A DNA stretch of 64,000 nucleotides from UBA4416 sp040387555 (GTDB lineage: Bacteria; Bacteroidota; Bacteroidia; B-17B0; Aurantibacillaceae), in the NCBI GenBank assembly GCA_040387555.1, contig JAZKDO010000002.1, positions 204,557-268,556 on the forward strand. Reading direction: 5' to 3'. Positions 26,419-35,751 of this stretch are shown in pieces (position 1 is the stretch's first letter; every line of letters starts with the position of its first letter). The translations under genes and the position numbers were made by a program. Under the pieces are notes generated by a model, which made no database searches, was not told the DNA's origin, and saw only the letters and a list, made by a program, of their open reading frames with translations.

Positions 26419-27471
26419 ATGGTAGATAATAAAATTATAGTTGGAATTTCACAAGGCGACCTTAACGGTATCGGTTTGGAAATTATTTTAAAAGCCTTGT
26501 CAGATCCGGCGATAACGGAGATTTGTGTTCCTGTTTTATTCAGTTCACAGAAAACAGTTTCGTATTTCAGAAAAATGTTGGGCCTTGAAGATTTTAATTT
26601 TAATCCTTTACGGGATTTGAATCAGGTTCACTCCAAAAAACCGAATGTTTACATTTGTTATGAGGAAGAAGTGACAATTGAATTGGGTAAAGCTACGCTC
26701 TCTGGCGGAAAATATGCTAAAATCTCATTAGAGGCAGCAACGCAGGCATTAATTGATAAAAAAATTGACGTATTGGTAACTGCTCCAATCAATAAACATA
26801 GTATGCAGGAAGCTGGTTTTATTTATCCCGGACACACGGAGTACCTTGGAGAAAAACTGGGAGGGAAGCCACTTATGCTATTATGCTCTGGAGATTTGCG
26901 AGTAGCAATGGTGACAGGGCACGTTCCTGTAAAGAATGTTTCTCAATACATTAATACTGAAACTGTATTAACCAAGATCAATCAGCTTCATGATTCATTG
27001 GTAAGTGATTTTGGAATTCGTAAACCTAAAATTGCAGTATTAGGATTAAATCCGCATGCGGGTGAAAATGGTGCAATTGGTGACGAAGAAATCAATGCTA
27101 TTATACCAGCTATTAATATCGCTAAAGAGAATAAAATGGTTTATGGGCCTTACTCAGCAGATGGTTTTTTCGGCAACAATACCCAATCAAAATTTGATGG
27201 TGTATTAGCAATGTATCATGACCAGGGTCTTATTCCTTTTAAAACACTGGCGTTTGGTGGCGGTGTTAATTTTACAGCAGGTTTAAATTACATTCGCACT
27301 TCTCCTGATCATGGAACGGCTTATGAAATAGCAGGAAAACAAATTGCAGATGAGTCTTCTTTTAGAGAAGCGTTATATGCAGCTATTGATATTTACAGAA
27401 AACGAAATTTAAACGAAGAAATTTCTGCAAACCCTTTGGCTTTTTCTCCAATTAAAAAAGAAAGAGGATAA
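26419..27471 (+). CDS. pdxA: 4-hydroxythreonine-4-phosphate dehydrogenase PdxA
   Basis: This 350-residue, zinc-dependent, NAD-using enzyme belongs to the DXP-dependent pyridoxal phosphate pathway. Motifs are IVGISQGDLNGIGLEIILKAL at the N-terminus, VLVTAPINKHSMQ, FIYPGHTEYLGEKLGGKPLMLL (His metal ligand), LGLNPHAGENGAIGDEE, GPYSADGFF and YHDQGLIPFKTLAFGGGVNFTAGL ... RTSPDHGTAYEIAGK. It is full length. It follows the exported-protein gene by 4 bases and is the last gene of the M17 transcript. Confidence 0.95.
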   Translation: MVDNKIIVGISQGDLNGIGLEIILKALSDPAITEICVPVLFSSQKTVSYFRKMLGLEDFNFNPLRDLNQVHSKKPNVYICYEEEVTIELGKATLSGGKYAKISLEAATQALIDKKIDVLVTAPINKHSMQEAGFIYPGHTEYLGEKLGGKPLMLLCSGDLRVAMVTGHVPVKNVSQYINTETVLTKINQLHDSLVSDFGIRKPKIAVLGLNPHAGENGAIGDEEINAIIPAINIAKENKMVYGPYSADGFFGNNTQSKFDGVLAMYHDQGLIPFKTLAFGGGVNFTAGLNYIRTSPDHGTAYEIAGKQIADESSFREALYAAIDIYRKRNLNEEISANPLAFSPIKKERG

Positions 27472-27487
27472 TAGAAATGAAGATGTC

Positions 27488-27507
27488 ATTGTGACTTTAT
27501 TCACAAT
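27488..27507. terminator. Possible weak terminator between pdxA and pepT
   Basis: A 7-bp inverted repeat (ATTGTGA, 6-base loop, TCACAAT) in the convergent intergenic space. There is no T-tract on either side, so the call is tentative. Confidence 0.3.
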
Positions 27508-27598
27508 ACGTTTGTCACAAAATAAATTTTCGACGGTATTGAAAATAAATTCAAGATAGAGTAGCAAATTTTGAAATAGTCTTTATTTACTTGAAATT

Positions 27599-28849
27599 TT
27601 AATTAGCGTTCTCTTCCCAGATAGCTGCTAAATGCACTATTGTTTGCGTTGCTTTTTCCATATCCTGAACACTCACCCATTCAAGCTTGCTATGAAAAGC
27701 ATGCTCGCCTGCATAAATATTAGGACAAGGCAATCCCATAAACGATAAACGTGAGCCGTCTGTTCCTCCGCGAATACTTGATAATACAGGTTTTACTCCT
27801 GTACGTTTAATGGCTTCTAAAGCATTTTCTACAACAAAGTAACAGCCATCCAAAACATCTTTCATGTTACGGTATTGTTCAGTGACATTGAACTCGTAAC
27901 TTGACTTTTTATAACTGCTTAAAACAGATTTAGTTATTTCTTCTAATTCTGCTTCTAACGCTTTAAGAGTTGGTGTATCAAATGCGCGAATGATAAATTT
28001 AATTTCAACCTGTTCCAAACCTCCATTGATGGCTACGGGATGCATAAATGGTTGTTTCTTCTCAGTAGTTTCCGGAGTTTTATCTTTGGGAATTTGGTTG
28101 ATAATTTCCGCTGCAATTTTAATGGAATGCTCCATTTTGTCTTTAGCAAAACCAGGATGTGTGGGAATGCCTTTTATTAAAATAGAAACACCATCTGCAC
28201 TAAAGGTTTCATTCTCTATATGCCCTAAACTTTCACCATCCATTGTGTAGCCATATTGTGCCCCTAATCTTTTCATATCAACATGATCTGTTCCCCTGCC
28301 TATTTCTTCATCAGGTGTAAATAAGATCCGGATATCACCATGCTTCACATCAGGGTTATGCATTAAATAATTTGCGGCATCCATGATTTCTGCCAGCCCT
28401 GATTTATTATCGGCGCCTAATAATGTTGTGCCATCAGTAGTTATAATATCATTGTCAATCTGATCCGCTAAATCAGGATGTTCGTCAAATTTAATAACCT
28501 GAGATGTGTCGTTAGGTAATATTATGTCTTTTCCATTGTATTTATTATGAATAATGGGATTGACATTTTCTCCGCTACAATCCGGTGATGTATCCATGTG
28601 CGAACAAAAACAAATCACAGGCACTTGTTTGGTTGAGTTGGAATGAATCGTTGCATACACATATCCGAACTGATCCATTTCCGCATCAGTGATCCCCATC
28701 GTTGTTAATTCCTGTACCAACAATTTACCAAGGTTCTTTTGTTTCATGGTACTAGGAATGGTAGTAGAGTTGGGATCGGATTGCGTATCAATTTTAGCAT
28801 AACGTATAAAACGTTCAGTTACGGTATGCTTATAGTTTGTAAAGTCCAT
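27599..28849 (-). CDS. pepT: Peptidase T (tripeptide aminopeptidase)
   Basis: This 416-residue zinc exopeptidase of family M20 splits tripeptides in the cytoplasm. Metal and catalytic residues are in CSHMDTSPD (His and Asp), TTLLGADNKSGLAEIMDA (bridging Asp), FTPDEEIGRGTDH (Glu-Glu pair), and TMDGESLGHIENETF. The C-terminal part has SIRGGTDGSRLSFMGLPCPNIYAG and HAFHSKLEWVSVQDMEKA. It is full length. The gene lies 4 bases downstream of the giant M4 protease gene and would be co-transcribed only if transcription passes through that 6.8-kb gene. Confidence 0.94.
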   Translation of the reverse strand: MDFTNYKHTVTERFIRYAKIDTQSDPNSTTIPSTMKQKNLGKLLVQELTTMGITDAEMDQFGYVYATIHSNSTKQVPVICFCSHMDTSPDCSGENVNPIIHNKYNGKDIILPNDTSQVIKFDEHPDLADQIDNDIITTDGTTLLGADNKSGLAEIMDAANYLMHNPDVKHGDIRILFTPDEEIGRGTDHVDMKRLGAQYGYTMDGESLGHIENETFSADGVSILIKGIPTHPGFAKDKMEHSIKIAAEIINQIPKDKTPETTEKKQPFMHPVAINGGLEQVEIKFIIRAFDTPTLKALEAELEEITKSVLSSYKKSSYEFNVTEQYRNMKDVLDGCYFVVENALEAIKRTGVKPVLSSIRGGTDGSRLSFMGLPCPNIYAGEHAFHSKLEWVSVQDMEKATQTIVHLAAIWEENAN

Positions 28850-28853
28850 AATA

Positions 28854-31800
28854 TTATTCTAATGAAATTAATTTCAAGGTATTAATTTTTTCATTATTAA
28901 TAAATTTAATAAAATATATTCCCTTGGCTAAATTGTCAATAGGAAATTCATAATTGCCCTTTTCGAACATTTTTTTATCGGCAACAGGTTTAATTATTTG
29001 GCCTAGTGAATTTAAAATCTCTACACTCAACACTACGGGTTCGTTTACTTTTATATTGATAGAAGTCTGGTTATTAAACGGATTAGGATACACTATAAGC
29101 GTAAATGGCTCACTAGCAGACTCTATTAGCCCCACACTTCCTAAAATAACTACTGTAGTGGTTACCGAATTCACACACCCACCAGAAATGATGGTTAATT
29201 TTACCGTATATGTTCCAGCTGCTGTATAGGAATGAGAAGCATTTTGTGAACCTGATAAAGATCCGTCGCCAAAATCCCATGTATAGGCCAAGCCACCATT
29301 CAAACTTGTAGTGTAAGTTAACGGCTGGCTAACAGCCATTGTTCCATTCACGCCAATATTAAAAGTTAATGGATTAACTGTAACAACTTGTGATGTGTAG
29401 TTACTTCCAAAAGAATTGGACGCAATTAATAATACGGTATAAGTTCCGCTGCTGGTAAAAGTATGGGAAGGGTTCTGAAGTGATGATGCATTCCCATCAC
29501 CAAAATTCCACATCCAGCTTGTAGGATTGTTCAATGAGTTGTCAGTAAAATTAACTGTCCCCTGACAAGAATTTACCTGAGCACTAAACGCAGGTAAAGG
29601 CGGAACATTGTTAGGTTGAATCTTAACAGTATAATCTTCTGCCTGGCCATAATAGGAATTATAACAAGGTGATGAGATGGTATAGTTGTAAGAGTCATCT
29701 ATAACTCTCATCCTTAAAGGGGTATTTAACACTGCATTAGTTGGTAGACTCACATTAACAGTATGCGTCATTAACTTATTGTAAGAAGTTAAAATTTGTT
29801 CTGTTGATGAAAAAATACCATTGTTATCAAAATCAATCCAGGCACTAACATTTTCATTATAAAAAGAGTTGGTAGTCACACTCAACGCATATGTTGTTCC
29901 TAATGTTAGTGTTGTTTGATTGCCACAACTAAAATCCTGGTAACCTTCAGGGTTAGAATAATTTGAGCTTTTATTAATAGTATTTAAGGTAACATTTAAG
30001 ATTCCATAATTGGAGCCATACAAATAACTTGTTGGTGTACAAGAGTTTGAAAGTGGCCCTCCAACCCCGTTAACAGTCAGTGTTCTGGAATAAGATGAAC
30101 ACATGGTTCCGTTACAGGCAGTTAATATTACTGAATATGTTCCAGCTGCTACATAAGTCACTGTTGGGCTTGTTGCAGTGGAGGTTGTTCCGTTGCCAAA
30201 ATTCCAGTTATAAGATGTAACGGTATTAACAGTGTTATTTGTAAATGTAACAATACCAGAACAGTTATTAGGATTTGTAAACACAAAGCCGGCACATGGA
30301 TTATCATTTATAATCATAGTCACAGGAACCGTATAGGTTGGTGTTAATGGATCATTTGATTTAACGATTACATTACTTGTGTAGGTTCCGGCTGCTAAAT
30401 TCCCTGAGTTAAATGTGTACGTTACAAGTGAAGTGGAAGAAGGGATTATTGTACCGGTAGTGACCGAATTAGTGAGCCACTGTGGATTAATATTTCCAGA
30501 GCTTTTTACAGAATTTGAAAGAATTCTGGACGCATAGGTATTTGAATTATAAAAATCGTAACCCAATAGAATGGCCCTTCCTAATCCGACATTAATTTTA
30601 GAAACAACAGCGTAGGAATTGTATTTTACAAAATGCGAAGCAGATGAATTGGAAATTGAGTTGTAATAAGTATAATTTGCAGATGTTATAAATCCAAGCG
30701 GAACATATTTCATAATCACATCATTAGTATCAAGCACATTTAAAGAATAGCCTGAACTTGTGTAGTAATTATAAGTTGAATTAAACAAACCAATATCGTT
30801 AATCTGATCCGATGAGTAATTCCCGCTCATAATAACTGTTCCACCATTATTGGCAAAGGTTCCAATGGTTGTGCTGTATGTTTGATACTGCCCTGTAGAA
30901 TAACCGCTAGAGGGTTGAGGAAATAACAACACATGTTTCCCTACTAAAGCATTTTGTAAATTACTCGCAGTTGTTAGCGTGTGTTGAGTAATTGTATAAT
31001 TTGTTGAGTAGCTGTTTAACGCAGAAAGAATATTGGCATAATTAGTCGCTGTATTAACATTATTCATAATTACTAATATATTAACTGAACCAGTTGCTGT
31101 TGCTCCCGATAAAGAGTAGGTGAGGTTAGAGCCTCCTACATTCCCGATATTTAAAGCTACCGTCTGAGTTGAGTTACAGGCAGATAATGTTGCGGTTAAA
31201 GAAGACGGATTCACTGTAATAATGGGAGGAGGAGTTACAGTACCGGTAAGACAGATGTTTTTATTCCCTCCGTTATTAAATATTTTTAATGTGTCGCTGT
31301 ACACTCCGGTTGAAGATGGATTGAATTTAACGTACACTTTTTTATTTGACCATGGTGCAATAGTAAAAGATCCCGATGGAGTATAGGTGAACGCGGCATT
31401 TACTGTTGATAAAGATGTAACTGAAAGGGTGGCACAACCCGTATTAAATAAGGTGATGGAATCTGTTTTACTGGCGTATTGCATGATGCTTCCAAAACCG
31501 AGGCAATTTGCAGATACACTTGCACTAGCTGCTCCTGAAACCGTATAGCTAACCGGCAAGCTATAACTTGGGGTAGCAATATCGTTTGAAGCAATTACAA
31601 CATTTGTGGTATAAACACCAGCTGCTAAGTTAGTTGTATTAAAAACCAGACTAATTGTATTACTTCCTGATGCAGTAACTGTTCCGGAATTGGGGGAAAC
31701 ACTCAGCCAGGATGTGGAACTCACACCACTTTTTAATGCATTCGATAATATTTTTGAAGCATAAGCATCCATTAAATAATAATCATAGCCTATATAAACA

Positions 31801-34800
31801 GCTTTACCACTACCTATATTTTTTTTACTCACAACAGAATACCCTGAATATTCAACTAAATCAGTAATAGTATTTGTTCCGGTAAATGTAGCATAAAAAG
31901 TTGCATTCTGGGCATTAATGGATAAGGGAATTGTTTTAGTAATTAAATCAGTTGTATCAAGAACAACCATTGATCCTGAGGTTGTGGTTGAAACATAACT
32001 TGCATTAAAAAGGCCAATTTCATTAGTAATATTTACCATGTTTCCGCATGTTACTACAAGACCGCCACTATTAGCAAAGTTAATGATACTGTTGCTGTAA
32101 GTTGAAATAATACCAGTTGACATGTTTTGTACTTCTGGAATAAGCAATACGTTTTTCCCTACAAGTGCGTTTTGAAAATTAGTAATATTCGTCAAAGAGT
32201 GGTTGGTTACAGTGCAATTTGAGATACTTGAGAGAATGGTATTCATATTAGTGGTTTCGTTTGAACCTGAATAGCCGCTTATGTATAAAACTTTGATTGC
32301 ATTACTGGTTGACTGATTATTAATATTATAAAGTAAATCGCCCGACCCTGTGTTTGAAACTGTTGCCGTGACAGCTACTGTGCCTCCGCAGGATGCGGTT
32401 GCATTTACAGGATTTGGGGTTACACTTATTGTAGGTGGCCCTTGAACTAATATTGTTTTAGTTACAATGCTTGTAGTATTGCAGTTTGTGGCAGATAATG
32501 TGATTGTTTTTACCCCCGATACTGTGTATGTTTTACTGGGATTTTGTAAAGACGATGTTGTGCCATCCCCAAATTGCCAATACCATTGAACAGGTACATT
32601 TGTTGTTTGATCTGTAAATAAAACAGGAGAACCAAGTGGTGGGTTAGGATTAACTGAAAAATTTGCTACGGGCGGAACAGTTCCAGAAATTACAGAAGTC
32701 CAGTTTGCAGTAAAACCAGGATAAGTAGCGCTACCGTCGGTGGTCCATACAAACAGCATTTTTCCAGATGTGGCATATAATGTAGGCGGAATTGTAGAGC
32801 CATTGAAACTGCCTAGAAGAGGAGCGGCAGTAGTTGTACCGTTATATATCCTAAGGTAATCACAACAACTTTCTAAACTAAATTGGGTAAATGATGCTGT
32901 AATTGTTCCTGTGCAGCCCGGATTTATTAAGAACTGACAATTTTCGTTATTGTAATATCCGCTGGAAGGACCACCAGAATCATATAATGTACCGGATGTT
33001 GTAGAAGTTGAATTTGTGCCAGCGCATAAATTAAAAACACTTAAAACTTTTATATAAGCAATTTTTGTGATGCTATCCGCACCAAAAGAATTAGTAGCGA
33101 CAAGTTTTACTGAATAAGTTCCAATTGCGGGATACAACACAGATGGGTTTTTAGCAACTGAAGTTGATGGCGAGCCTCCTTGAAATTCCCAGCGGTAGTT
33201 GGTTGGGGCATTTAAAGTGGAATCATAAAAATTGATAGTTGTATTTGCTGTTGTGCTGTTTTTATTACTATAAAAGTTGGTCACGGGTTTTACTGTTGAG
33301 GCGTTAAATCTCACCGTATAGTCTTCTGTCTGTCCATAATAATGAGTTGCGCACGAACCTGATATAGTAGTATAATCATCTGTAACTCTTAATCTCAGCG
33401 GCGTATTAAGTGTAACATTGGTAGGTGTTTGAACCACAAGCGTATGCGTGTAAATAGTACCTAAGGTGTTTGTCGAATTTAAAATTAATTCATTAGTTTG
33501 ATTGAGAATCCCATCATTGTTGTAGTCAATCCACACAGAAACTTTTTCGTATGAACCCGGTGTCGTTATCTTAAGCAGATATGGATTGCCCGCAACTAAA
33601 CTGGCCTGATTGGAGCAAACGAAACTTTTGTATCCCTCTGAGGCATCAGCAGATGTTTTCGAAATGGATCCGAATTCGACTTTCGTTATCCCATAAGAAC
33701 TGGAACTGTTTCCTTGTGAGGGAGTGCATGCTGATGTTGGCATTCCAACGTTTGTTACAGTAACAAAATTTGTTTTGGTAATTGAATCAGTTGTGTTGCA
33801 GCTTGATGTTCCTATAGAAATTAATTTCACATTAAAGTTTCCGGTACTCGTATAAGTATGAGAAGGATTTGCTGAGGTTGATGTTCCACCGTCGCCAAAA
33901 TGCCAAGTATATGAGCTTGAATTTAAACTATTATTAAAAAAGGAAATAACTGCGGGTACTGAACAGGAATAATTATTATTTGACGAAAACTGTGAAACAA
34001 CCGCGTTAGTATAAAGGGAAGAACCAACACCAACTGCATACCAGGCATTGGCACACTGAGTCACATTGTTACTGCAAGCTCCAAACAAATCAATAGCCGA
34101 TTGAATGGCATAGATTCTTGCATCGTCATAAGTTGAATTTGGTGTCAGGTAATTGGTTAGGTTTCGGTATGCGATTTTTTCAGCATTTGATATTCCAATG
34201 GCTGAAATGTTATATGCCACTGAATTATCATTAATGCCTGTACCGCCCTGGCATAATAAATAAAACCAGTGATTTTGAACCTGGCTGTTTGTGTGAACTC
34301 CTCCATTGTCAATTCCTCCGTCGTACTCCCAATATTGTCCCATGTAGGTGTCAGGCTGATAGGTCGTTTTAGGGCTAATCATGTTTCTGAATGGTGTATT
34401 AGTTACGCTGCATTGCTCTCCCTCTAAAAAATTGGCCGTTGTGGGATTTGCGTAGAAATCAATAGCCACGCCGAATATATCACTAAAGGATTCGTTTAAA
34501 CCGCCCGATTCATCCATATAAACCAAGCCTGCTGAAGATTCTGTTACGGCATGAGTAAGTTCATGGCCAACAATATCAGTACACGAAAAGGGATTATAGC
34601 TTGAACCATCTCCATCTCCAAACACCATGTATGTTCCATCCCAGAATGCATTGTTGAATTCGTAATCGTAATGAGCTATACCTTGTATTTGACTTCCAAA
34701 GCCATCGTAAGAAACTCTGGAAAACTTTGAATTATAATAATCGTAACTTTTTTCAAGACCATAATATAAATCAAAAACCGATTTGTTAACCGGAGTTGTT

Positions 34801-35639
34801 GCGCTCCAAGTGGCCGATGAGTTAGTAAAATCTGTTTCCCAACCAATGGATGAACTATTGTTACAGTTTTTGGTGTAAATGTTTTTAGCCGATTGCTGTA
34901 ATCTATATTGAGAACTTCCTACTTGATCAATTGTTACAGATTTAGTGCCGCTATAGTTTGTTGTAAGCGTACCAGGAACATCCGCCGTGTGAATTTTATT
35001 AATCTCCAGAATAATTTTATTTGTTTGCGCATCAACATACACATCACTATGTTTTAATGGATTGTTGGTGGATAGTTCGAAACGGTAGCATAAAAAAGAG
35101 GCATTGCTGCGTGATAAGATGATCAAATCATTTGATTTCGTGTGATCTGTGATTTTGGAAGAATTAAACAAGGATTTAGCTTTATTTAAAGCAGTGTTTA
35201 AGTTAACCTCAGGAAAAACAGAAGAAAGAGACTTGTTTATGTTTGAATAAAATTCACCGTTGGCGGAAGTTACTTTTCCATCTTTTGCGTGAACATAATA
35301 TACACCATGCTCAACTTTAATGCCTTTATAATATTGTTTATATCTGTAATGGGTGAAACCAAGATTATCCTTTTCTTTTTTATATAAAACGAACTGATAG
35401 TCTGAATTCTGTTTTAATACTGTTGAACTCAACCAGTTTAAATGACTGTTTTCTTCTATAAATGAACCACTTTTCATCACTACAAAAGATAACGAATTGT
35501 TTTTTTCATTAATGATAACCTGTTCAGATCCAGAAACGAGCATCTCTGCATCAATTCCTTTCAGGATTTTTTGTGATTGTGAGTTTAAGGATGAAAATAA
35601 AGTAAGTGCCAGTAATAAATAAAATGCAATTTGTTTCAT
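28854..35639 (-). CDS. Giant M4-family metalloprotease with PKD, GEVED, CUB and T9SS domains
   Basis: 2261 residues, secreted by T9SS. A signal peptide and FTP/PepSY-type propeptide (about 25-220) precede a thermolysin-like catalytic domain. It carries HELTHAVTE at about 360 (zinc His pair and Glu) and ESGGLNESFSDIFG for the third ligand. After about 560 come a PKD domain (YTWHFGDGG), a GEVED domain ('WIDYNNDG' to 'GQTEDYTV', 645-765), a second PKD, a CUB-like domain (883-983, CCDYLRIYNG) and a third PKD. A large ~300-residue module is then repeated twice (about 1080-1380 and 1480-1770). PKD, a second GEVED, two more PKDs and a type A sorting domain (2180-2261, YPNPFNNQTSINI) finish it. Likely role: extracellular protein degradation. 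Confidence 0.9.
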   Translation of the reverse strand: MKQIAFYLLLALTLFSSLNSQSQKILKGIDAEMLVSGSEQVIINEKNNSLSFVVMKSGSFIEENSHLNWLSSTVLKQNSDYQFVLYKKEKDNLGFTHYRYKQYYKGIKVEHGVYYVHAKDGKVTSANGEFYSNINKSLSSVFPEVNLNTALNKAKSLFNSSKITDHTKSNDLIILSRSNASFLCYRFELSTNNPLKHSDVYVDAQTNKIILEINKIHTADVPGTLTTNYSGTKSVTIDQVGSSQYRLQQSAKNIYTKNCNNSSSIGWETDFTNSSATWSATTPVNKSVFDLYYGLEKSYDYYNSKFSRVSYDGFGSQIQGIAHYDYEFNNAFWDGTYMVFGDGDGSSYNPFSCTDIVGHELTHAVTESSAGLVYMDESGGLNESFSDIFGVAIDFYANPTTANFLEGEQCSVTNTPFRNMISPKTTYQPDTYMGQYWEYDGGIDNGGVHTNSQVQNHWFYLLCQGGTGINDNSVAYNISAIGISNAEKIAYRNLTNYLTPNSTYDDARIYAIQSAIDLFGACSNNVTQCANAWYAVGVGSSLYTNAVVSQFSSNNNYSCSVPAVISFFNNSLNSSSYTWHFGDGGTSTSANPSHTYTSTGNFNVKLISIGTSSCNTTDSITKTNFVTVTNVGMPTSACTPSQGNSSSSYGITKVEFGSISKTSADASEGYKSFVCSNQASLVAGNPYLLKITTPGSYEKVSVWIDYNNDGILNQTNELILNSTNTLGTIYTHTLVVQTPTNVTLNTPLRLRVTDDYTTISGSCATHYYGQTEDYTVRFNASTVKPVTNFYSNKNSTTANTTINFYDSTLNAPTNYRWEFQGGSPSTSVAKNPSVLYPAIGTYSVKLVATNSFGADSITKIAYIKVLSVFNLCAGTNSTSTTSGTLYDSGGPSSGYYNNENCQFLINPGCTGTITASFTQFSLESCCDYLRIYNGTTTAAPLLGSFNGSTIPPTLYATSGKMLFVWTTDGSATYPGFTANWTSVISGTVPPVANFSVNPNPPLGSPVLFTDQTTNVPVQWYWQFGDGTTSSLQNPSKTYTVSGVKTITLSATNCNTTSIVTKTILVQGPPTISVTPNPVNATASCGGTVAVTATVSNTGSGDLLYNINNQSTSNAIKVLYISGYSGSNETTNMNTILSSISNCTVTNHSLTNITNFQNALVGKNVLLIPEVQNMSTGIISTYSNSIINFANSGGLVVTCGNMVNITNEIGLFNASYVSTTTSGSMVVLDTTDLITKTIPLSINAQNATFYATFTGTNTITDLVEYSGYSVVSKKNIGSGKAVYIGYDYYLMDAYASKILSNALKSGVSSTSWLSVSPNSGTVTASGSNTISLVFNTTNLAAGVYTTNVVIASNDIATPSYSLPVSYTVSGAASASVSANCLGFGSIMQYASKTDSITLFNTGCATLSVTSLSTVNAAFTYTPSGSFTIAPWSNKKVYVKFNPSSTGVYSDTLKIFNNGGNKNICLTGTVTPPPIITVNPSSLTATLSACNSTQTVALNIGNVGGSNLTYSLSGATATGSVNILVIMNNVNTATNYANILSALNSYSTNYTITQHTLTTASNLQNALVGKHVLLFPQPSSGYSTGQYQTYSTTIGTFANNGGTVIMSGNYSSDQINDIGLFNSTYNYYTSSGYSLNVLDTNDVIMKYVPLGFITSANYTYYNSISNSSASHFVKYNSYAVVSKINVGLGRAILLGYDFYNSNTYASRILSNSVKSSGNINPQWLTNSVTTGTIIPSSTSLVTYTFNSGNLAAGTYTSNVIVKSNDPLTPTYTVPVTMIINDNPCAGFVFTNPNNCSGIVTFTNNTVNTVTSYNWNFGNGTTSTATSPTVTYVAAGTYSVILTACNGTMCSSYSRTLTVNGVGGPLSNSCTPTSYLYGSNYGILNVTLNTINKSSNYSNPEGYQDFSCGNQTTLTLGTTYALSVTTNSFYNENVSAWIDFDNNGIFSSTEQILTSYNKLMTHTVNVSLPTNAVLNTPLRMRVIDDSYNYTISSPCYNSYYGQAEDYTVKIQPNNVPPLPAFSAQVNSCQGTVNFTDNSLNNPTSWMWNFGDGNASSLQNPSHTFTSSGTYTVLLIASNSFGSNYTSQVVTVNPLTFNIGVNGTMAVSQPLTYTTSLNGGLAYTWDFGDGSLSGSQNASHSYTAAGTYTVKLTIISGGCVNSVTTTVVILGSVGLIESASEPFTLIVYPNPFNNQTSINIKVNEPVVLSVEILNSLGQIIKPVADKKMFEKGNYEFPIDNLAKGIYFIKFINNEKINTLKLISLE

Positions 35640-35751
35640 AAAATAATAGATTTAAGAAACGAAAATACAATATTACTAAGAAGTTAGTATTACCGTTAAA
35701 CGGGTTTTTAGCACAAAAGCATCTTTTTTAGACCCAAAAAGCACCTAAACT

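Noticed and set aside
28854..35639. Repeated blocks that could suggest a CRISPR array or satellite
   Set aside because: They are in-frame repeats of PKD, GEVED and other domains in one long protein, with no constant repeat or spacer spacing.
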